A stretch of 64,000 nt of DNA. Source: Cubamyces lactineus (taxonomy: Eukaryota > Basidiomycota > Agaricomycetes > Polyporales > Polyporaceae). The stretch spans positions 1,364,001 through 1,428,000 of the forward strand of contig JACDTU010000008.1 of NCBI GenBank assembly GCA_022376465.1, written 5' to 3'. This document shows, in pieces, positions 1 through 9,528 of the stretch; positions within the stretch are counted from its first letter, which is position 1, and each line of letters opens with the position of its first letter. The position numbers and the translations under genes are program-made. The notes below the pieces were generated by a model. The model was not told the origin of the DNA, made no database searches, and worked only from the letters and a program-made list of their open reading frames with translations.

Positions 1-1442
1 GCCTATGGGTACAAGGTTCAAGGAGATAATGATCCTATCCTGCAGACTGTCGACAAAGCTTTGGAAGACTTTGCGCAGGCTGGGGTCCCGGGCGCTTTCC
101 TCGCGGATGTATTCCCCTTCCGTAAGTCGTGCAATCTTCTCGATGCTAGTGCTGTGCCTGGACGTCGACGGAATGCAGTGCGCCGTATCCCCTCTTGGTT
201 CCCCGGCGCCCAATGGAAAGCGGCGGTTCATGAAAAGAGTAAGACCTTCGAGAAGATGACGGATATGCCTTTCGAGTGGGTGAAGAAACAGATGGTATGT
301 ACCATGAAGAGCCCCGATGCCACTTTCCGACCCATTTTCTCGTAGATTACCGGCGCTGCGCTTCCAAGCTTCGCTTCCACGTTGCTGGAAAGTAACAATG
401 CCGACCCGGAGAAGGAAGAGCTCATCAAGATGACCGCCGCTTCCCTTTATGCCGGTATGCATTCATCCTGTCATCGGAGCGTAGCAAGCACACTGAGCGT
501 AAATGATACAGGTGGCGCCGACACAGTGAGTCCCCAATACGAGAAGCCAGGTGAATTCCTCTGAGCCTATCCCATAGACTGTGTCAGCCATAAGCACGTT
601 CTTCCTGGCAATGTCGTGCTTCCCGGAGGTGCAGCGGAAAGCTCAGGCAGAGATTGACGAGATCATCGGCCACGATCGCCTGCCTACATTGGACGACAGG
701 GACAGGTTGCCATACTTGAATGCGCTCGTGCTCGAGGTACTGCGATGGATTCCCGTGGCACCCATCGGTAAGCTTTGATCCCTCATGCTCAGGTCGACGA
801 GTGTCACAAAAGGGAACGACCTCTCACCCGGGCTCTGGGTACAGGCTTCCCGCATCAGCTGACCAAGGACGACTTCCATGCGGGCTATTTCCTGCCAAAG
901 GGAACGCAGGTGATTGCCAACGTCTGGTGAGCATAGTTGTGTCATCTCAGCAGCGCACTCCCACCAACGCACTTCGCACTAGGAAATTCCTGCACGACCC
1001 TCAAACTTACGCAGACCCGGCATCTTTCAATCCCGACCGTTTCCTTGCGGCAGAAGGCAAGGAGCCGGAACGCGATCCGCGTGACTTTTGCTTTGGGTTT
1101 GGGAGGCGGTAAGTCGCCTTTTGTCAACGCCACCGGTGCCGTCTCTCGTCATTACACGGATGCAGTACTGACACACGTCATAGTAAATGCCCGGGCATGG
1201 TGTTCGCCGAGACGTCCATCTTCGTCGCGTGCTCCATGGTGCTTGCGGTGTACGATATATCGAAGGCGACCCGGAACGGTTGTGTCGTTGAGCCTCCCAT
1301 GCAAGGCACGGGCACTCTGATCAGGTACGACGCGGTGTAGTAGCCTCTGGACTTTTTGTTACTGACTGCTCTGGGACGAAGTCATCCCTTACCCTTCAAG
1401 TGCTCGATCACCGTCAGGTCCGAGAAGGTACGCCCAGCATGA
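1..1442 (+). CDS. Cytochrome P450 monooxygenase, 5' end outside window
   Basis: This is the C-terminal two thirds or more of a class II fungal P450, a haem-thiolate monooxygenase expected on the ER. Visible landmarks in order are the I-helix oxygen-binding stretch GGADTT (split by an intron after position 523), the K-helix ExxR as EVLR near 733-745, the PERF-like FNPDRF near 1030, and the haem loop FGFGRR-KCPG near 1096-1195, itself split by an intron. The last intron (1325-1380) restores the usual ending PLPFKCSI and a TGA at 1440-1442. At least seven short introns are needed. The sequence style resembles the large basidiomycete families often labelled O-methylsterigmatocystin oxidoreductase (CYP512/CYP5359-like), but I cannot fix the family or substrate. 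No frameshift is needed in the visible part. The two oxidases at 4.7-9.0 kb make a role in secondary metabolism or detoxification possible; that is inference. Confidence 0.9.
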
Positions 1443-1934
1443 ACCGCACTACTGCCTTGTGAGTAGTTCGCCTCGAGACTAAGCGGTATGTGCTAACGGA
1501 TATATAGGATATTGACCTCGACGATCACTTCCTTGTCCGCCTCCTTGAGCATGTGAAGGCCACTAACTATCCGACTTGCTCGTGTGCCCGGGCTGGACAA
1601 TGTGCGGGAAAATGACCGATCGATTGTGAGCACGCGCTGCTGTGTAGGTTACCGGTGAAGGAGTGGACACACCAGCATTGGCGATGCATAGCGCGGGAGG
1701 CGTTGATGTAGTTCCGCCGTGCTGGCTTTTCTTGCACTAGTGATTCGATGTTTGCCAAACGATTGCGACCCATAATGTACAATGTTCAGAAGCAGTGTGG
1801 AGCGGGAGAGGAGTCTCCTCACGAATGAGATGCTGCCTGTGATCACACCTAACGCGGATGCCATGCCCGAACATTGTGATAACTCACAGCAAATGCCGAT
1901 ACACACAACATCGGAGGGTCAGCCGATCACGCAT
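1443..1934. other. Intergenic, no gene seen
   Basis: This stretch lies between the 3' ends of the P450 (+) and the RPC34 homolog (-). Short open frames occur on both strands, but none has recognisable domains or consistent splice sites. Confidence 0.6.
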
Positions 1935-3656
1935 CTAGAGCGCACCTGCTTCGACGTCGAGCCAACCCTCGTAGCATATGCACTCTTGGGGATTGACCGG
2001 CCCTCCCGATTGGCAGGATTCGAAGGCCGGGCACCGAACACAAGGCGCCTGATCTAGACCGAGCCCGCGAATGCGTTCCTCGTATACCGCGCGATATACT
2101 GTTCCACCCAGGAAGTGCCTTCCTCCAACGTCTACCAGAGTAGCCGAAGGAGCGGGAGCCTGAGCGCGACGTCGATGTAGTTCCATGGCACAATCGAGAA
2201 GCATACGCACCGTTCTGTTCGAGGGCGAGTCGTTCGAACGGCTAGAAGCATCTCAGTCATCCGACGACTCCGTCTCCGAGGCGCTCGAAAAGCTGCTACC
2301 TCGGCGTTTGCCTTTGCATTTGGAGCGTTTGCGGACATACTTGTCATCGCTTTCGGACGAACTCTCCTGTCGTCGAGAACGCTTTCGACGTGGTTTGCCA
2401 TTTTCAACGGAGTCATCGTCCTCGTCCTCGTCCGTGTCCGTGTCCTCGTCATCGCTATGTCGCGACCTCCGCCGCTTCCAATTGCGCCTTGAACTAGGCC
2501 GCGAGACCGTATGGTGACGACGCTTTTTGCGTTTGTCTCCTTCATCTGAATACTGGTCCAGAGCCTCCCGATGTTTCGGCTTTGAAGAGGCATTCTTGGA
2601 TCGCTTGGATCGCGATCTGGGGGAGTCGCCATGGTCTTCCTCTCCATCCTCTGCATCATCAAGGACGGCGGCGTTGAAGGTAGGAAGCTGCAATGAGGGT
2701 TTAGCGAGGATGCATACACATATCACTGGACGCTACCTTCTCTATTTTGCCATCGAGAACCAACATATCCAGAAGCATATTGACATGCTCGACTGTGAGC
2801 ACGGTCTCCGTGACCTGACCATTGTTCAGTAGGCCCTGTCGCAGAATCAGCAAAGCTGCTCGTGTGGACCACCCGCGGGTACACAAGGGCGATGTGATAT
2901 GGCTCGAAGCATACGAGCGTGGTGCTCACAGATACGCATCCATTCCGTATGCTGGTAGTTCCTCGAGCGCGCCTCGGCACAGTCAAAAGTTCTAAATGAA
3001 TTGTCACTCACTTAGATCTGCTCTGCAATCGGATATGACGCATGCGCGAGGGGATTTAGCTGTCTAGGCCGGCCGTCATCGACATGTCTAGCCTTGGGTA
3101 AACTCTGGGGTATGGTGATGAGGACATTGGAAGCTACACATGAGCAGAACGGTCGCATACACACCCTATCCCGGACGATTTTCAGACAAACGTCGCTCAA
3201 CAGCTTGAAAAACTCTGTATCCAGTTCCTTGTCCGTGTACCACGGTCCTCCGGTCATTTCCACGGAAGGTTCGATGCTAAAGTGCATGTAGATCTTGCGG
3301 GTGGAGTGCTATGGTTGGTACTGATGAGCAAAAGCGTATGTGCGATATAGATTCTGACTTACCCAAACATCGGTGACGGTCTTGACTAGTTGTTTTTGTG
3401 TCAACGACTTCAGGCACTTATCGACGATAGTCTGGTGGAGTTGGGTCTTGACTTTGTATGCTTCGTCCGTATGCCTTGAGTAACACCGATCAGTCGAGTC
3501 GCTGAATACGCAGTGGCTCCATTTGATTGACCACCTGTATCCGCAGTTGCTCAGCTGTACTGGTCCTAGGCAAGTTGCGGAGCATACCTTTTCAGGTCTT
3601 TCTAAAGCATATTGATGCAGTCTTCGTTCGGTGGCGTTGAACTGACGGCGACTCAT
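1935..3656 (-). CDS. RPC34: RNA polymerase III subunit RPC6/RPC34 homolog, apparently damaged
   Basis: Recognised from several conserved blocks read on the minus strand. They are LHQTIVDKCLKSL (WH2), the block EPSVEMTGGPWYTDKELDTE, LTVEHVNMLLDMLVLDGKIEKV (WH3), and the C-terminal cysteine block APCVRCPAF..C..GGPVNPQEC of the Fe-S/zinc-like tail. RPC34 is the winged-helix subunit that bridges Pol III to TFIIIB during open-complex formation. Between WH3 and the tail sits an approximately 140-residue Ser/Arg/Asp/Glu-rich insertion (2253-2690), as I recall for basidiomycete homologs. The ATG at 3656 gives MSRRQFNATERRLHQ, a plausible start. Oddities: only about 110 nt separates this start exon from WH2, whereas roughly 80 residues of WH1 are expected, and the piece present (AEQLRIQVVNQ) is in another frame. 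The exon ending AEQI is followed by TAAGTGAGT, a donor lacking its G. Either this copy is decaying or the assembly has errors. Confidence 0.72.
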
Positions 3657-4745
3657 AGTGGTAGATGCAGGTAAAAGGACAATTACAGCGAGCTTGGTGG
3701 AAAGACGAGATACAGTATTTGACCGTCTGACGGAATGCAGTTTTCGCGCGATCCGCTGCAAACGCATGACACGGCGCAGTCTTCCTGTTATGTCGCGCTT
3801 GGTGATATATGTTCAGTGTTGTATAGTTTTGACTTAGCGAGGGAGATAGCTGGGCGGGACACGGAGGAACGGGGACAACCAATTGGCGGCATCTAAATCT
3901 AATATTGGCACTGGCAGCGCCAAATCATGCCAACGCCCCCTGCGAACGACGGTGGGTGAGCTGTGTGCGTAACCCGATGGAACAGAGGCCGAGCGCACAT
4001 GAGATCAAGCAGTAAAGTCATTGCTCCCGAAGACAACTTCGAAGACGTCGCGGGGGTGGCATTGACATACGTTATATGTAGTGCATGCCCCCCAGAGCCT
4101 GGGGTAATGATAACGTTGCTAGACAAGGCGGGGACGTCAAAGTGTACGAGTGTGGTTAGCAATCCGAGCAAGACGAACAGTCCGAATCCTATAACCATGT
4201 TCATGACGGCCGACTCGGACACCGAGCGGACACACACGGCGGTGGCTCTCAACAACCGGTGTCACGCGTTGGCGTCTATTGTCTCCCCTAGATCTCTTAT
4301 GCCACAACACCATGTCCACCCGAGTCAATCCACCTACGAGTGGTGGCTTAGGTTGAGTATGATTGCATGCATATGCTCTCCACAAAGATATGGCGAGCCA
4401 AGCATCGAAAGGATACGGCATGGTTTGAGTTTTGATCGCCTCTACTAACGCCGCGGGCCTCACTGCACCCATGGCATAGTCGGACTCAGTAGGACGAGTG
4501 CACGCGATCGCGTCGGTACAGACGGTCTCAAGCTCTGTCAGATGATGGTGAGCGTGCGCTATCTGTCTATCCAACTCCTCTTCTGGCCAACGTCTTGACG
4601 CTCTCAACTGAATAGGCATCTCCGGGAAAGTTTGAGGCAAAGATGCTGCGCCGTACACGTACTGCGACCCACTATCAGCCGCGTATAAGTTGCATCATGT
4701 GGGGGGAAAGACTCTCACAAACCAAGTACTCCCCCTCTTGCAAGG
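3657..4745. other. Spacer between RPC34 homolog and oxidase 1; one doubtful minus-strand coding stretch
   Basis: The spacer separates two divergently read genes. On the minus strand an ATG at 4619 opens a frame (MPIQLRASRRWPEEELDR...) to about 4330. A second open stretch (to a stop at 3899) contains a hydrophobic run VIGFGLFVLLGLLTTLV that could be one membrane helix. The two could be exons of a small membrane protein, but I cannot find a convincing donor/acceptor pair with a branch point, and I recognise no homolog. I leave it as a weak candidate, not a gene. Confidence 0.25.
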
Positions 4746-6539
4746 ATGACGGACTTCCAAGCGTTTAAGTTCTCTTTCAAGGGCGAGCTCGTCGTACCAG
4801 GCGACCCAACCTATCCCGGAGCCATCGCCCGCTGGGCGAAGAATGCCGCGCGGAACGCGGCTGTCGTTGCCTTCGTGAAGGACACAGAAGACGTTATCAA
4901 CGCTATCTCGTATGCCAGACATGCCGAGCTAGAAATCTCCATCAAAGGGGGCGGGCACAACCCATCCGCTGCCTCTTCTACCGAGGGCGGCCTCGTCATC
5001 GACCTCTCCAGGTACCTGGATGGCGTCAGGGTCGACCCAGAAGGGCGACTGGCCTATGTCGGGGGTGGTGCCCTCTGGAGGACGGTAGACAAGGCCGCAA
5101 TCCAACATGGACTGGCAACTGTAGCCGGCACGGTCAACCACGTAAGCATATCTCCTCATAATGATCGTATGCGGGAAGCTCACCTCCTACTATGAAGACT
5201 GGTGTAGGCGGGTCAGTCTATCGGATGCTCACCCTCCTTGTGCTGTGGTACTGACCACTCCCAGGCTTGCCCTCGGTGCAGGTTACGGATGGCTTAGTGG
5301 TGCCCAGGGTCTGACTATCGACAATATCGTGCAGGTACTGGAATCACCGGTTCGCATACTCCGGAAAACTTCACTAAAGTACACGTATAGGCTACAGTAG
5401 TCACCGCAGATGGTTGTGTACGCACTGCGAGCAAGACCGAGAATACGGACCTATTATGGGGAATCCGAGGCGCAGGGCCTAACTTCGGGGTCGTAACCGA
5501 ATTTGTCCTGCAATTGCATCCTCAGCGGCGCTCCGTGTTCGGCGGCCTGATTTTCTTCACCGCCGACAAGCTTCACCAGCTCCTTGACGTCACTGAGAAG
5601 TGGTGGGCCAAGGGGCCATCTGAGAAAGAGGGTATGTTCCAGATGTTCACTCGTTGGCCCGACAAGCAGGTGAGCATGACGAGTCGTTGCACAAGACGCG
5701 CTGACTCATTCTGGTCGATAGCCTTGTATTCTGCACGTCCTCTTCTACAACGGCTCGGAGGAAGAAGGCCGCCAGAACTACAAAGCGCTGTTCGACATTG
5801 GTTAGTTGCCGCCACGACTGATCTATACCGTTCGAATTGAAACACCCTGTAGGCCCATTCGAGGACTGGTGCAAGGAGTTGCCATACGAAGAGCTCAATG
5901 CGATGCAAGTGAGTCATCCCTGTCTCCTCCATTCCTCTTATCCATCCATCGCTCGACGTGGCTCTTCTTTTCTCGACAGAACGTCTTCTTTGGCCCTGAG
6001 GAAAACGCCTACATGAAAGGCGCCTTCCTCTCGCCATCGCTCTCACCAGCAGCCCTTTCACGCATCTTCGAGCGCGTCATTGAATGCTCCGAACCTGCAG
6101 GCTACGGTATCTATCTCATGATCGAGTATTTCCCTCTTCAAGCCGCCAACGCAGTGCCGGATGATGCAACGGCTTACCGCCGCGGGCTCACGCCGAACGT
6201 CCTGTGCTTGATCCTGAGTAAGCGCGACGATGAGGATCCGTTGGGCTATATGCGCTCCGCAGCACGTGACCTCATCGAGATGTTCACCGGGGGCTCGGAA
6301 TATAACATGGGTTACGGGAACTATTGTGGGTCGCCCCAGCAGATTACTTCTGTACGCGCATCATGCTGACAATGCTCGCAGGTCCGGAGAGTGACGCCCT
6401 CCCCGCTGAAGGGCCGGTCTCCGTCGACAAGGCGAAGCAGCTCTTTGGCTCCAACTATCCCCGGCTCCAGCAGGTCAAGAAGAAATATGATCCAGAGATG
6501 GTATTCAGAAAGTGGTTTATGATCACCCCCGCGGCCTGA
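4746..6539 (+). CDS. FAD-dependent oxidoreductase, berberine-bridge/VAO type, tandem copy 1
   Basis: Secreted or cytosolic flavin oxidases of this fold oxidise sugars, alkaloids or other alcohols using O2. Eight exons can be placed: 4746-5141, 5198-5211, 5265-5334, 5391-5669, 5722-5800, 5853-5908, 5980-6325 and 6382-6539. They total 1398 nt, or 465 aa. The PCMH-type FAD domain carries GGGHNPSAAS (residues ~67-76); its His is the usual 8-alpha-histidyl FAD attachment site. It continues with TGVGGLALGAGYGW and FGVVTEFVLQLHPQRR. The C-terminal BBE motif is visible as YNMGYGNY plus NYPRLQQVKKKYDPEMVF. The second covalent Cys of classic BBE enzymes (in a GTC-type motif) is replaced by GTVNH, so mono-covalent FAD is inferred. 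I see no signal peptide. It is the upstream member of a tandem pair with the gene at 7144. The third Gly of the usual GGGYG is Ala here. Confidence 0.9.
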
Positions 6540-7143
6540 GGAAACCTTGTGAACGTGAACGTGCAACAGGAACGAGACGAAGTGCTTGTGTCTAGTATGT
6601 AATTGTACCGATCGCTTGTCTATCCATGACTTTGTGCACGGAACCTGTCACATCTCTCACTGGCGCGCGCTCCCGGCATAGCTCGTTCCAGCAAACCGTA
6701 CACTGTTCATGGCTGTGACGGTCACCGTATAGCTCTACGCTTACTGCTTCTTTACAAGATCAATCGCGGGGAGAAGCCGCTCATCCTTGCGCACTAGGTG
6801 ACTGGACAGGCGGAAGAACACGTTATCTTCGAAGAAGCACAAAGAAGTGCAATGGACCCTGAAGCTACTCGGTTCTCACAGTAGTAAGCCCAACGCTAGG
6901 CGATCTCGCTCTCATGAGGGCCGCCCATTGACAAGGTTCCTCACGAACATATGCATTAGTACCTGGTGGGCATTCTCATCCACTCTGCTTCCGACTGCCG
7001 GATACACTACGCGTCCTTTCCCAGGCCAGGACTCATGCGCACGCAGCATCCGAGGTCCAAAGTACACGCCCGTCCAGAGATGGGCATAAAACCCGACCCC
7101 TTCTTTCGCTCCTATCCCGCAACCTCGCTAGGCAACTACCACC
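6540..7143 (+). promoter_or_regulatory. Intergenic/promoter of oxidase 2
   Basis: This is 604 bp between the tandem oxidases with no supported gene. A TATA-like CATAAAA lies at 7085-7091, about 53 bp upstream of the ATG at 7144, and is followed by a pyrimidine-rich leader, typical of a fungal core promoter. Confidence 0.5.
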
Positions 7144-8985
7144 ATGTCTGACTTCCAAGCACTGCGGAGCACCTTCAAGGGCGACCTCGTCCAGCCCGGC
7201 GATCCAGGGTACGGCCAAGCCATCGCGCGCTGGGCCAAGAACGCAGCGCGCAAGGCCGCCGTCGTCGCGTTCGTCAAGGACGAGGCGGACGTCGCTAGCG
7301 CGATTGCGTACGCGCGCAAGGCGGGGCTGCCCATCGCCATAAAGGGGGGCGGCCATAACCCGTCCGCAGCGTCTTCGAGCGAGGGCGGGCTCGTCATCGA
7401 TCTTTCGAGATATCTGGCCGGCGTCCGGGTCGATGCGGACAAGAAGCTCGCGTACGTCGGCGGAGGCGCCATTTGGGAGACGGTCGACAAGGCTGCGATC
7501 GAATATGGACTGGCCACTGTGGGTGGTACGGTCAACCATGTAAGCGCACCCTGCTTTCACATCCCAATTCCTGATGCTGAACGCAACGCTAGACTGGGGT
7601 AGGCGGGTAAGTGCATGAAACGTGTCATATGCGTCACGTCTGACATCCCGTATAGACTTACCCTTGGAGGAGGGTACGGGTGGCTCAGCGGTGCACACGG
7701 TCTTGCTGTCGACAACGTTGTCCAGGTCCGTTGAGCTACCAGCTCCCGTGTCCCTCTTGTCCTCCGCCGGACTGACGAGACCTCACCCCTTAGGCCACGG
7801 TCGTCACAGCAGACGGGCGCGCGCTCACCGCGAACGAGACAGAGAACCCGGACCTCTTCTGGGGCATCCGGGGCGGAGGCTCGAACTTTGGGGTCGTGAC
7901 CGAATTCGTGCTAAAGCTGCACCCGCAGCGCCGCACGGTGTTCGCGGGCCCCATCGTTTTCTCCCCGGACAAGCTCGAGCAGCTGCTTGACGTCGTCCAG
8001 GAGTGGTGGACCAAAGGCCCGTCCGAGAAGGAGGGCATGCTGCAGGTGTTCACCCGTGGGCCCGATGGGAAGGTACGATCTCGCTCCGCGGGGGCACTGG
8101 TGTCAATCAAGCGTGAAAGAGAGGATGTGCTCAACGAGACGTAACAGCCATGCATCGTGTGCTTCGTCTTCTACAACGGCTCGGAAGAGGAAGGTCTCCA
8201 GGCGTACAAACACCTTCTTGACTTGGGTGGGTCCATGAGCTCCTTGCTCTGAAGGGACGCTGTAACCCTTGTCTTCAGGTCCCGTCGCAGTCATGGCCAA
8301 GGAGATGCCTTACGAAGAGCTCAACGCGCTGCAGGTACGCATTATCTCTATACCCCAGCCGCCCACCACGCTCACCCGCCGACCCCCCCCCCCCACCAGA
8401 ACCCCATCGCGCGCCCAGGCCAAAACGCATACATGAAAGGCGCCTTCGTCCCGCCCACGCTCACGCGCGCGGAGCTCACGCGCGTCTTCGCGCGCGCGAC
8501 CGCGCTCTCCGTGCCCGGCTCGTTCGCCGTGAACCTCCTGCTCGAGTACTTCCCGCTGCGCGCCGCGAACGCCGTGCGCGACGACGCGACGCCGTACGTG
8601 CGCGGGCTCACCGCGAACGCGCTCTGCCTCGTCATCGCGGCGGACGACGCGGAGGGCGCGGAGGCGCAGAGGTACATGCAGGACGCGGCGCGCGAGCTGA
8701 TTGGGATGTTTGCGGAGAGTCCGGAGGCGAATATGGGGTATGGGAACTATAGTGAGTCGATGGGCCGAGTCGTGGAATTGGCGTGTACGTTTAGTCGAGC
8801 GGAGATCTGACGCGGTTTGTGTTGCAGGCCCGGACAGCGATGCGCTCGTGAACCAAGGGTCGGTCCCGGTCGACAAGGCGAAGTTGATCTTCAGGACAAA
8901 CTACCCGCGACTGCAGCAGATCAAGAAGAAGTACGACCCGGACATGGTCTTCAACAAGTGGTTCGTCATCACGCCCGCAGCTTGA
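7144..8985 (+). CDS. FAD-dependent oxidoreductase, berberine-bridge/VAO type, tandem copy 2
   Basis: This is a paralog of the gene at 4746 with the same intron positions, including a 14-nt microexon at 7593-7606 encoding TGVG plus two bases of Gly. The FAD-linking GGGHNPSAAS, then TGVGGLTLGGGYGW, IRGGGSNFGVVTEFVLKLHP and the C-terminal NMGYGNY / NYPRLQQIKKKYDPDMVFNKW are all intact. It ends in the same ITPAA. As in copy 1, the classic cysteinyl-FAD site is absent (GTVNH), so FAD is probably held by one His only. The long exon at 8420-8750 is strikingly richer in G/C third positions (many CGC/GCG codons) than its counterpart in copy 1. An acceptor just before it follows a run of 12 C. The function is probably an oxidase of a small molecule or carbohydrate; the substrate is unknown. 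Confidence 0.92.
8383..8394 (+). repeat. Poly-C run (12) in the polypyrimidine tract of an oxidase 2 intron
   Basis: Twelve consecutive C lie a few bases before the ACCAG acceptor of the intron that precedes exon 7. Copy 1 has a mixed C/T tract at the equivalent place. Confidence 0.8.
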
Positions 8986-9528
8986 TACCCACCGGGAGTC
9001 GTTTAGAGTGCTTTGCGGACGCGGATGTGGTTTGGACAACAAGCTATTTACTCAAGGTGTACGTTCAATGGAGGAATTAAGACAGTATTGATTGCCAGCA
9101 ACACGATATGTCAGGATGCCGAGACCACAGATCTCCTATGTAGACTATGCACATGCATACATGTGCTCATTCGTAAGTGGGCGTAAGTACGAGTAGCGCA
9201 AGGTGCGACGGAGGCACCTGCGCGGGATGTCAGTATAGTAAGTATGTAAGTGCCCAGAGCATGTGTGCGTGTATGCGTGTATATGTGCGTATATATGCGT
9301 GTGAAATCGTTCGAGTCGACGTTGCGCGTGTCCCCACTGTATCACCGTTCCGCACGAAACCAAGCTCGAGAGAGAACTTCCGGAAGGACCGCCGCTATAT
9401 ACCCATCCTTTCCACCGCTATATACACCGCAACATCGGCACGCCTCACCACGCATGCAGTGAGGCGCACTCCATCCAGCCATTAGCAGAGAACAGCGACA
9501 GGCATGAAGCCCTGCGCACGGGACTCGC
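8986..9528. other. Convergent spacer with a TG/TA microsatellite
   Basis: This is the 3' spacer between oxidase 2 (+) and the channel gene (-). At 9261-9303 there is an alternating purine-pyrimidine tract built from TGTGCG/TGTATG/TATATG units. I see no gene here. Confidence 0.6.
9261..9303. repeat. Alternating purine-pyrimidine microsatellite (TGYGTR)n
   Basis: Imperfect repeats of GTGTGCGT, GTATGCGT, ATATGTGCGT and ATATATGCGT make an almost uninterrupted YR alternation of about 43 bp, the composition known to favour left-handed DNA. Confidence 0.7.

Noticed and set aside
4137..4619. Minus-strand open frame of about 160 codons (MPIQLRASRRWPEEEL...)
   Set aside because: The open frame has no recognised domain and no convincing join to the hydrophobic stretch at 3899-4250, whose apparent start is TTG, not ATG. 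Kept only as a weak note in the spacer entry.
8310..8876. 188-codon minus-strand frame over oxidase 2
   Set aside because: It is antisense to an exon with extreme GC third-position bias, which keeps the opposite strand open. Its Arg/Ala/Gly composition is typical of such shadows.
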